Position numbers and translations under genes: made by a program
Shown: positions 33,247 through 43,200 of the stretch, piece after piece
Layout of the letters: each line of letters starts with the position of its first letter
Position numbering within the stretch: the stretch's first letter is position 1
Assembly (NCBI GenBank): GCA_003049485.1
Contig: PYST01000303.1
Coordinates: forward strand, 1 to 47,485
Origin: Ophioceras dolichostomum
Taxonomy: Eukaryota; Ascomycota; Sordariomycetes; Magnaporthales; Ophioceraceae
Direction: 5' to 3'
Length of the DNA: 47,485 bases
The notes under the pieces: generated by a model
What the model was told of the DNA's origin: nothing
Seen by the model: the letters and a program-made list of their open reading frames with translations, nothing else
Databases searched by the model: none

Positions 33247-35555
33247 ATGGCTGCCGGCGAGTTCTTCCGCAAGCGCAAGCTCAAGGTCCAGGACAGCGAG
33301 AGGACCAACGCGGCCGAGCTCACGCTCAGGCAGTCCATCTATCCCATCTGCCTGGTCACCATCCTGTTCTTCCTCTGGGGATTCTCGTACGGGCTCTTGG
33401 ATACCCTCAATAAACACTTTCAAGAGACGTTAGATATTACCCGCGCGAGGTCTTCCGGTCTGCAAGCTGCTTACTTCGGGTCGGTCTTTTTTTTTTTTTT
33501 TCCTCCCTCCTTTCATAGTGTCCCCTTTTCTTCTACCGAACCAATCATGCAACATCAGAAACGCCACCGATGAACTAGAGGAGTGAGATAGANCCTCCCT
33601 CCTTTCATAGTGTCCCCTTTTCTTCTACCGAACCAATCATGCAACATCAGAAACGCCACCGATGAACTAGAGGAGTGAGATAGACACTGGAAGGACTGGA
33701 ATGCACGAGTGTGCGCAACTCATCATCCTCTCCCGTCTCTCCGAGACCACATGGAACCCCACTTCTGGAACCCACTTTTCGCCGTCGGCATCCCGGGCTC
33801 GGCTTCCGGCCGGCCTTTTTTTCTTCTCACTTCTGACGAATGAACGGCGATGCGCCGTAATCTCCTCTCACCGCAACTTTTGTCGCGTCTCTTTGTCGTC
33901 GCCTGAGTTGGCACCTACGAAGCCAAACTATTTTCCTAGATGAACCTCATCGCTGACTGAGCAATCCTTCGATATTCCCAGTGCCTACCCTCTGGCGTCC
34001 CTCGGCCATGCGGCATGGATTCTTCGGCACTACGGCTACAAGGCCGTCTTTATCTGGGGCCTGTGCCTTTACGGTACGTTTGATGCTTCCATGCGTGCCA
34101 TCCCGAATCGTCATGTTTTTTCGGCCTCACTCCGGTCGATCTCTCATGTTTATTTCCAGGCAGCATCGTCAATGAGTTCGCGCGCCGGTTTCGGAGAGAA
34201 ACAGACGCATTCTGCCTGCCCAATGCCTCGCGCTCGCCGACGGCGGGGGCCGAGTGACTGACTGACTGACCTCACGTCTTACTTACTGACGAATCCTGTT
34301 TCGGAGAGAATAGGTATCGGCGCACTTCTCTGCATCCCGGCCATCCTGAACAAGTCCTTCGCCGGCTTCTGCATATGCATCTTCGTCATCGGTAACGGGC
34401 TCGGGTCTCTGGAGACCGCCGCGAACCCCTTCATCACGGGTAAGGAAAAGAGCTCAAACTTTGCCCCCAGTCCCCCCTTTGTCCCACATAGGCATCCCTC
34501 TCTCCCTCCTCCCCTTTTGAGAGATTTCCCCGCTGCACGATGCTGACAGACGAGCAACAACCCCACCCCCTTGACGAAAAGTCTGCGGCCCTCCCCGCTA
34601 CTCCGAGATCCGCATCAACGTCTCCCAGGCGTTCAACGGCATCGGCACCGTCGTGGCGCCCGTGATGGGCTCCTACGTGTTCTTCACCTTCGACGATGCG
34701 CGCGCGCTCGAGAACGTGCAGTGGGTGTACACGGCCATCGCCATCTTCGTGTTTCTGCTGGCCGTCGTCTTCCTCTTCTCCAGGATCCCCGAGATCACCG
34801 ACGCGGACATGGCGTTTCAGGCGGCCGAGTCCAGCGCGTCCGCGGACAGCGACCTGCCCTTCTCGAAGCAGTACCGGCTGTTCCACGCCAGCTTCGCGCA
34901 GTTCTGCTACACGGGCGCCCAGGTGGCTATTGCGAGCTTCTTCATCAACTACGTCGTCGAGACGAGGACGGGCACGTCCAGCTCGACGGCGTCGCAGTTC
35001 CTGGCGGGCGCGCAGGCGAGCTTTGCGATCGGGCGCTTCGTGGGCGTGGGCATCATGCACTTCGTGAAGCCGCGCATGGTGTTCGGCGTGTTCCTGACCA
35101 TGTGCTTCGTTTTCCTCGCGCCGGCCATCACGCAGCGCGAGAACGCGGGCATGTCGCTGCTCTATGTGGTGCTGTTCTTCGAGTCCATTTGCTTCCCCAC
35201 CATCGTCGCGCTGGGAATGCGCGGGCTGGGCAGACACTCCAAGCGGGGGTCGGGCTTCATCGTCGGCGGCGTCGCGGGCGGCGCCGTCGTGCCGCCGCTG
35301 ATGGGCTACACCGCCGACCGACACGGCACGGGGTTGTCGATGGTGGTGCCGCTGTGCTTCTTCCTCGCCGCGTGGACGTATGCTTTGGCCGTCAACTTCG
35401 TGCCATGGTACCGCGACACGGCTGATGCGTTTACTAGCACTGAGGTCGGGATCGTGCATGGTGGGGATGAGGAGAGCGGCAGTGGCGAACTGAAGGGTGG
35501 GTCGGAGAAGAGGATCGAGAGCGGCGGCCAGTCGCCTGAGGTTGCCAAGATTTGA
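33247..35555 (+). CDS. MFS transporter of the fucose permease (FHS) family, probably a hexose or GlcNAc carrier
   Basis: Predicted 12-segment plasma-membrane sugar:proton symporter. Exons are 33247-33479, 33982-34073, 34314-34439 and 34582-35555, giving 474 residues, normal for the family. Motifs include FFLWGFSYGLLDTLNKHFQ in the first membrane segment (the FHS signature), GLQAAYFG, then AYPLASLG after intron 1, GNGLGSLETAANPFIT, and CGPPRYSEIRIN. Residues after about 430 form a hydrophilic Gly/Ser/Glu tail. Candida Ngt1, a GlcNAc transporter, belongs to this group; the actual substrate cannot be read here. Intron 1 has a weak donor (GTCGGT at 33480) and contains the one-N gap and 91-base duplication. 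The acceptor before exon 4 is AAG (34579-34581), kept because it restores the conserved frame. Confidence 0.92.
33502..33684 (+). repeat. Perfect 91-base direct duplication around a single N
   Basis: Bases 33502-33592 and 33594-33684 are identical and are separated by the only N in the window (33593). A T run of 15 lies just before the first copy. The pattern is what results when two overlapping contig ends are joined through a one-base gap without merging. It lies inside an intron, so the protein is unaffected, but the true intron is probably about 92 bases shorter. Confidence 0.93.
34255..34271 (+). repeat. Short GACT tetranucleotide tract in intron 2
   Basis: Four GACT units followed by GAC, inside the second intron of the transporter gene. 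The same intron also has two 13-base copies of GTTTCGGAGAGAA (34187 and 34298), the second directly before the acceptor. Confidence 0.6.
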
Positions 35556-36415
35556 AAAAACAGAGTGCAGGAGGGTTGGATTCTCTTATCGGTTGGATTG
35601 TTGTTGAGCTGGGAGATGCTTGGCACACCTCACCTTCCAGACGTGCTCGGCTCCCCTTTTCTTGTTGACTCTCTTGCTCTGCGGGACTTAGTTACTCAGT
35701 GTTTCGTCAGCCGTGTCCGCAACTATCACTCTTGAGAGAGGGTGAAAAGGGGAAACGGATGGCAGACTGACTGGCACAGCACAGCAATATCGTGTGATCT
35801 TACCGTCCACCAGGACCGCTACTACAGATCGACTGCCTTCGATCTAGTCCGGGGACTTTACTTTTTTCTTCAAGTCCCGAGTCTCATTATTACATGTCTG
35901 TTGGCCTTGGAAGTGCTTGCATCAGTGTCACATACCCCTTTTTTCGTACTTGAGTGCCGTTGTAGGTAGTTTGTCTGCTCAGGGGCTGTCTCAATCTAGC
36001 TCATCTGCAGAATCCTTTTTAAGGACTCACTCTTGAAGTCTACTACTAAAGTCCCCTCTACGGGTCCCCTCCACGGCTATCGAGATACCGGTGCTGAATT
36101 AGGGTGTTCAGGAGTAGACAATCATGCGCCTGTTACCCACCTGTGGTGCGAAGCATCATTGGGCCCGTACGGGCGGTTCCTCAACAACACACGCTCCAGT
36201 ACACCTCTCGAGCTGTAACGAAGTCGTACACAAGGGAATGTCCGGGGTGGTTGCGTTATGAGCAACAATAAATTCCATTAATCGTACTTGTAGTCCGGTA
36301 TATCCATCCTCCTGACCCTCTCGTATGTACAGCGTCTATTCCTCATCTGCACTCTTGTCACCGCTCCCACCAGTCCGTCCCAGCGAGTCAATAACACCCC
36401 AATCAACCCCTTCAC
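35556..36415. other. Intergenic region between convergent genes
   Basis: The transporter gene (plus) and the secreted-protein gene (minus) point towards each other, so this stretch holds two 3' ends. I see no gene in it. Confidence 0.5.
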
Positions 36416-37111
36416 TCAAGCCGCAGGCTCGCAGCTCTGCGAAACCGCCGAATCATGACTAGATATCGCATCAGGCGGCAAGTCGTTCAGCTGCGCGCAC
36501 TGCGGCACCAGCGTGATCGGCGCACAGCCCTCCGCCGCCTCCCCATCATACGCGTAGTCCAGCACGATATACCTCAGCGACGGCCCATAGTACGGCACCG
36601 TATGGTTGCAAGCGACGAAGCTTCCCCCACCCCCACCGGCCAGGTGGTTCACTAGCGCGTTGGACGACGAGTCGATGCCCACCTCCGGGTCCTCGCCGGT
36701 GGGACCCGGCCCGGCGTTGAGGTACACGGCGTGGAAGCCCGGGTATGCAGGCCCGTCCGTCTGCGAGGCGGACTGCACGTCCAGCGACCAGGGGAAGGGC
36801 GGGGTGCCGCCGTCGGTCAGCACGCGGGACTTGCCGGCGGACACCTCGGCTGCGGTGCCGTTGTGGTAGAAGACGCGGCTGTTGCCCGAGGACAGGGTGG
36901 CGCGGGAGGTGCCGGCGCCGACGTGGATTGCCGAGAGGAAGAAGCCGGAGATGGAAGGAGTGAGGTCGTGCGTGGGGTCGGTCACTTTGGCGATGAGCTT
37001 GAAGCCTTTGGATGTTGTTGTAGCTTGCCTGCGGGCGGGAGGGGGAAGGGCTGTGGTGAGACTGGACAGCAGCAGAAGGGCTGCGCTGAGGAGGGGGCTC
37101 GTGAGATGCAT
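36416..37111 (-). CDS. Small secreted protein of unknown function
   Basis: Single-exon 231-residue protein. The N-terminus MHLTSPLLSAALLLLSSLTT followed by ALPPPARR is a clear signal peptide with a likely cut after Ala-Leu or near the Arg pair. The mature part is rich in Gly, Ser and Pro, with likely N-glycosylation sites NGT (in FYHNGT) and NHT (in CNHT). Four mature cysteines (in VACNHT, EGCAP, PQCAQ and SQSCEP) could form two disulfides. Motifs such as FKLIAKVTD, GFFLSAIHVGAG and YIVLDYAYDG resemble a conserved secreted family of ascomycetes that I recall only as a domain of unknown function. No enzyme signature is visible. The start is fixed by the signal peptide. A TATA box lies about 280 bases upstream. 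Confidence 0.83.
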   Translation of the reverse strand: MHLTSPLLSAALLLLSSLTTALPPPARRQATTTSKGFKLIAKVTDPTHDLTPSISGFFLSAIHVGAGTSRATLSSGNSRVFYHNGTAAEVSAGKSRVLTDGGTPPFPWSLDVQSASQTDGPAYPGFHAVYLNAGPGPTGEDPEVGIDSSSNALVNHLAGGGGGSFVACNHTVPYYGPSLRYIVLDYAYDGEAAEGCAPITLVPQCAQLNDLPPDAISSHDSAVSQSCEPAA

Positions 37112-37384
37112 GGTGGAGAGGGGGAGGAGAAGAGAGAAACTTGATGGGGGAGAGATGATGAGTACAGAAGAGGAGGACTTGTTGACGGAGAGGAGACTAG
37201 CTAGTTGTTGATGAGCAGATAGAATGTGATGATTATAGTACTAGTGCTGAGACCAGGCTAGGGAGGAGAGTGTGTAAATATTTTCCTCGTGTGATATGAG
37301 ATGCTTGGAAGGTAGCACGGGGTTGGAATTGCAGTGGCGATATCCAAACACACCTGGACCATATCAAGGAGGGAGCTCGAAGCC

Positions 37385-37392
37385 CTTTTATA
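37385..37392 (-). promoter_or_regulatory. TATA box of the secreted-protein gene
   Basis: On the minus strand the sequence reads TTATAAAAGGGCT, with TATAAAAG 274-281 bases before the ATG at 37111. This is the strongest TATA match in the window and fits an inducible gene. Confidence 0.6.
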
Positions 37393-37925
37393 ATCGAGTG
37401 AGGCTCCGGTCCACAGGCGGGAGGCACGATATCCGGGTTCGTACCTGCCCTGCACGGGTTAGAGGTTGGAGAAGTCTCGCGGGTAGATCACCTCCATCAC
37501 GGTTGCGTGGTGCGATCCCAAATCCATCCATCCATCCAGTCGTCATCAGTTCCATTGGTACCTTCCTTTGTATTCCCGGGTTGCGGGGAAGGTGGCTCTT
37601 CCCTCCCGACCAGCCACCTCCCTCCCACCTTCTTCTTGAAGTTACATGCAGCGGAAGGTGAAAAAAAATACGGGATCTGAAAGATCGCCATGGGTCTCTC
37701 TCTCACCTTTTCTTCTCCAACTCCACAACGAGAGAGATGACAAGATAGACGTCAGAGGTCTCCACCACGACCAAGCCAGCGTCAATCTCCCGCTTACTCA
37801 TGTGCGACAGCTGAACAGGAGCACAATTGCGGGCTCAAAGACGTAACGAACACGACATTCTGTACTCACCTGTGATGAGGGGTCGTGTGGGTAGCCTGGT
37901 AGCCTGCCGTCCTGCTAATTTAGCC

Positions 37926-37958
37926 CAGGGCCTGCAATGTATCATATTGCAGGCTCTG
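37926..37958. mobile_element. Minimal 33-base hAT-type MITE with perfect 8-base target duplication
   Basis: The element begins CAGGGCCTGCAATG and ends with the complement of CAGAGCCTGCAATA; only about five bases lie between the terminal repeats. It is flanked by ATTTAGCC at 37918-37925 and 37959-37966. The TIRs match copies A-C, so it is the same family with all internal sequence missing. Confidence 0.9.
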
Positions 37959-40287
37959 ATTTAGCCCACTTGTAGTAGGTGACAGACTGGTGGGCGGCGG
38001 GCGGCGGGCGGGCGATATCAAAGAGGAAATGTATAGAATATACTGTGTGGCGAGTGTGTCGTGATGCTATCCTGGCATTTCTTCGCCCGGGCTTTGCGTC
38101 AAGGTCTCCTGTTACCACCTAAAGTACTACTACTACGCGTTGCTTTACGATCGGTTTAAGGTTGCATTCTGCTACCTCACTTACCCCTAGTAACCGCACC
38201 TGCATACTCGGAACTCAGTGCCTGCATTTTGGTTTTCTCGTGTTCGATGCCTTATACAACCTGCCGTCCCGTTCCGCTACCTGCTTGCCACTCGAATTCT
38301 CAGGTGTCCGCTGAGGTGCCGGCCCGATCGTTATCCGGGTAAAGTCGATGTGGCTGGAGGAGGACGGGGACCGAGAGGGGCGGTGATGCGGTGATGATGT
38401 GATCCTAGGTTTATTGTTGAGTTGATGCGAGAAGAGGTCGGTGAGCTGTAAAGACGACAGAGATCAGTCTATTTATTGTGTGGTAACGAGAGGGGAAACG
38501 CACCAGTCTTCGTATGCGATTCTCCAATGGCGATGATGCCCTCGTACTGTAATGGTGCGTGTGACTGACTATAGGTCTCCGTTGTCGCATCACATGAATG
38601 CGCGTCTACTTCGTATTGATGTCCTGTCTGTCCACGCTGCACTTCTAGAGACAGCTACATCTACCTACCTACGTATGCAACGTGAAATTTCTCGCAAACC
38701 TCCGACTTGCCGTCCACTCAAAGGGTGCCGTAGGTTTAGATAGTAGTTCAGACGCCACAGTCACATCTTCGCCGGCAACGGATCCGGGTAGGCTTAACCG
38801 TAGCCTACCTGCCGGCTCAAGTGCATGACGTGGTATTTCTTTGTTTGACCTCGCGCTCTCAAGGCGTCGATGGATCTGCTATAGCGAGCGCTGGGCGCAA
38901 AGCTAGCAAAAAAGAAAGCAAAGGAGAGAAGGAAAAAAAAATATGAAAGCAAAGGTTCAACAACCCAGAGGCGAGACGCAGTCGGAGCCCACAAGGGGCA
39001 AGAGGAAAAAAAACCTTCCTGCCCTCGGCTCCCGGTCAGCCATCATTATTACCACAAATATGCGCCAGTCCATCGCATCCCCGTTCCTATGCTCGTCCAT
39101 CCCCAGTCCTCTTGCACCCAATATCCCATCCCTCCAAGTCTTCTCTTTGCTCCCGTCTTCTGTCTTCATGCTTACTTGCTCCAAGAACGAGGCTCCCTCA
39201 CCAGTTTCTCTCCGAATTCCACCGCTGTCTCCTTGTCTTTCATGAGCGTATGACACCATCCACAACCGTCCCCGTTACTCGACTCCCCTTCATTGATGCA
39301 TCCACACGCGACAGAGGAAAAGGCACACCACCCATACCAAAAACCCCGAATAAATCGCCCTAAGAAACCAACACGCCCATCTTTACAATTGCTTTTGTGT
39401 AGCCCGCCCCAACAGTTGCGGTGCAGATTCACTGTTCACCGCCTGTGTGTCCTTTGGATAAAAAAATGTCGAGGGGAAGAAGAGAAAGAACAGAGGAGTA
39501 AAAAGCGTTGGCTGCCGTTGAGGGGGCCATTGATAAAAAAGAAAATTTGAAGATAAAAGGTGGGTAGAAAAGCAGACCATCGGGGTTCAAGATTTCTTCT
39601 CTATCACCCTCTGCGCCTAACCATAACCACCCAACCGTGAAAAAAAACCCTTGCTTCCCTTTGTGGAACCCCTTATATCTAAGCTAGCCCGTACGAGGTT
39701 GAAGTGAGGACGGATGAGGGAATAACGAGAAAAGAAGGTGCGCAAACAAGATGCGGCGTGGGTATGTTGTTGTATGTGGGAACCGATGACAAAGGACAAG
39801 ATGAAAAAGAAAAGGTAAACCCCGGCTCTCTCTAGCAGGCGAGGGAAGGAAAGCAAATAAGACTGACACGAAAGAGGAGGCCCGGCCGTTGCCGTCTGCT
39901 TCTTTTTTTGTCTCTTTTTTTTTCGTTGTTTTTTTCTTCTCTCGTCAATGTTCGAAGTGTTCGGTCAGCAGCAAGCAGTGGGTAGTGTTCCGACATTCCT
40001 AGTGGTTGTAAGGCAGGGTCGTATATCCTCTATACATAATCCGTTCAAGCGTTATCCCTTTCCTTACTCATTAATCCTCTCTCGCATCTCCCCTCTTGTT
40101 CTCTTATTTTCTTCCGCTGCTTCGTCATCGTTTCGTGCCCGGATGTCTATTCATGATCCATGGGACTCGCCTTTTGTGTGCGATGGCGTCGTCGTCGTCA
40201 AGGCCGGCCGGCCGGTGGTGCTGTTTTGCCCGCGAGCACTTCTCATATCGTCATCTCGCATTTTCTTCGGACTCCACCTGTCCTGTT

Positions 40288-43200
40288 TCAGAGCCTCTCA
40301 CTGGCCCTCCGGAGATTCGCCATCAGCCTGCTCAGGAACTCATTTGAGCGAGGTCCCTGCGGCGCGGCCAGGCCGGAGCTGATGGTGTTAGGATGAAGGG
40401 AAACGGCATCGTGGTCATGGGTTCCGTCAAAGCCGCCCGGTGCTATGGGGGCAATACTGCTACCAACTCCGCCAGTCCTCGAGTAGCTAGTAAATAGAGG
40501 TTGAGTTGGGGCGGCAGTGTCCCGCATGTCTCCAGCAGAAGCCTCGCCGCGATGTAATTGCTCCTGCGGCTGATGCTGCTGTTCAGCAGCTTGCTGTTCT
40601 GACTCCGCCTTCAAGTGCTGCTCGGGACGTGGTCGCTCGGGATGGAGGGGTATAGGTTGAGGATTTGCCCCTGCAGCTGGCTGAAGCCGCTGAGAGAGCT
40701 GCGGCTCCTGTGGCGCGACCTGGGCTGGTTGAGGCATTTGAAGCGGTATCTGCAGGGCATCCGGAGCATGAGCGAGGTGAGCGTGGTGAGCGTCATTAGG
40801 AGAAGTGAGAGCGGAGAGGTAAGCGAAAGCGTGAGCCTCCGCGACATCTCTCTTGATCGCCGGGTGCGGGTGCGGGAGGAGACCGTACGCTGACGGGGGA
40901 GGATCAGAGATCCGGCGGAGCTGCAGCTTAAGCTGCTCCTCAGGGGTTTGCGTGTACTGCGTCGAGCCCACTGTGGAAGCCGGCGAGCTGGGCACTGTCG
41001 GCGTGCCGGGCACGTGCGACGAGCGGCGCGAGCCCGGCGGAGGGGGTGTGGACGGCACAGACTGCTGGCCCGGCTGGCTCGGCGTGGCCAACGGGCTCAT
41101 GGGCGGCGGTGTCGGGGTTGTCGGGCTCATCACTAGTGCCGGGGTCGTGAAGACCACGTCGGTGGCGCCTGGGAACGGTCCGACTAGCGAAGCTTGATCA
41201 TGAGCATCATGAGCCGACCCGACGACGAGACCTCCAAGAAGCGGAGCAGTGGGGGCACGGGAAGGGTCCTTACCTTGCGAGGCTGGACCCAGCGGGCCTA
41301 AGGGGCCCATCGCACCCATCGAGCCAAGAGGGCCCAGCTGGCTATTCAATCCACCTATCGGCAACAGAGGGCCGATGAACGGCTCCGGCCACCCGGCGAA
41401 CTGCGGCCGGATTGCCGGGTGCAACGGCGCCGCTGCGCTGGTAGAGCCGAAGCTCCATGGGGAGTCCAGCAGACCGAGCGCGTTGTCAGTGAAACCGCTC
41501 TGGAAAGACGGCGGTGGAGGCGTGGCCGAGTGCACGGCCGGTGATCCCAGCTCGGAGCCGATCACGGGCGAGGTAATGAGCGACATGTCTAGTGAGAGAG
41601 ACGAAGGCGACGTTGGCACGGTCTCGGCATCAGGATTGGGGAACCTGAAGGTGGAGTTCGGCGACAGCGGATCCTCCGAGTCCTTGGACTCGTTGTAGTT
41701 GAGATGCCGTGCCGGCTTGGTGAGGCCCATGAGGCCGCCGCCGAGGTTGAAGCTCCCGCCACGACGGTGGAAGCCGTGCCGTGTGGTGGCGGTTGGCATG
41801 ACCAGCGACTTGATGTTGCCTTCGTACCCGTTTGTGAAGCCGCCCCACGTAGCGTACGGCGTTCGGTACTTGGACGATTCCCTAAACGGGTGAGGCGAGG
41901 GTATCAAAAGGTTAGCATGTAGATTGAATCGAGGGAGGAGAGCGCGCTTTCAGACGATGGTTTCTTACCTGTTGTGGTGCACCTGGAAGAAGGCGTACTT
42001 CTGGGCAGCACTGGAGGACGGTTGTGACGATCGCTGTTGCTGCTGAGCCTGTGACTGGACCTGCTTTCTCTGAAGCGGCAGTTGTACGTAAGGGGGCAGC
42101 GGCACCTTGGACTGCTGACGTGGGACGACGCCAGACTGTTGACCTGGCTTTGCCACGCCGACGACGCCGGACACTGAGTTGCGTCTCGGCGCGGCCGTAG
42201 CGGCAGGCTTGGTCCAAGAGGATCTCGGAGGGGGCGGGCCGAGCGGGGTGCCAACGGCAGGACGGGCCGCGGACAGGGATGGGGCAGCCGCAAGCTTGCC
42301 GGCAGTAAGGGAGGATGCGGGGAGTCCAGGGGGCGGCATGGAGCCCTTTGGTGCGAAGGTCTGTGGCGCAAAATGGACATCGAACGACGACTTGCGAGGC
42401 TTGTACACGTACGGCTTCTCCGTCGTCTTGAGCACACCAGGAGGAAGCTTTGGGAGAGGGATTGGTGTGTAGGACCTCCGCGGCTCGCCCACGGATGCTC
42501 CAGTAACGCCAGACACCGATACCGAGGCACGGCGTGCAGCAGCTGGCCGGGCCACAGTGTCAAGGAAGTTGCTTTTCGGATTGTGTTCCGGTCGCGAAGG
42601 GTCGTGCGTATACTGTGGTCGCAGGTCTGTCGAGGTCTGGCCCAGGTAGAACCAAAGCTGGTTTTCTTTGAAGATGTTCGGTGCAACCTGGTCCCGGTTG
42701 CAGCACTCCTCCTTCTTGCAGGTATGGAACTCGGCCCACGTGAACCCTTCAACAAACTCATCGTCGGCACGGGGCGGATCCTCTCCCCTGGTCGCGTTGA
42801 GAGCCGCCTTGGCCTTCCTGGAGGTTGGCATGGGCAGGGCGTTTGCGGACGCCTTGGGCAGCCTGTACTCCGACGGGTCGGGCAGCAGCAGCCACTTCCA
42901 CTCCACCTCGACCCGATCGCCGTGTGGCACAACATCGAGCACAAACATCTGCTCGTCGGTCCGATTTTCGACCACGACCCCTGCGAAGATATCGCCGCGG
43001 TAGTACTGAGCTTGGCAGATCGTACCGACCTTGAGGGCTGCTGCCGCATCGCGGATGCGGGCCACAGACTCCAGGGCGATGCCGTCGAGCTTCTTATCCC
43101 GCTTGATGCGGTGGAAGCGACAATGGAATTCATAGGCCGGCTCCTTGTACTCGGTTCCGTCCTCGCCAAAGACGGGGACGTCGCCTGTCTCCACGAAGAC

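Larger units (their letters stand above)
37112..40287. other. Intergenic region of 3.2 kb with a minimal MITE
   Basis: No gene supported. It carries the promoter of the secreted-protein gene (37112-37450), the 33-base element at 37926-37958, A- and T-runs between 38930 and 39550, and a T-rich stretch at 39900-39940 that probably belongs to the 3' end of the demethylase gene on the minus strand. Confidence 0.5.

Noticed and set aside
34434..35459. 341-codon minus-strand open frame
   Set aside because: Antisense to the large last exon of the transporter gene; His/Arg/Glu-rich shadow.
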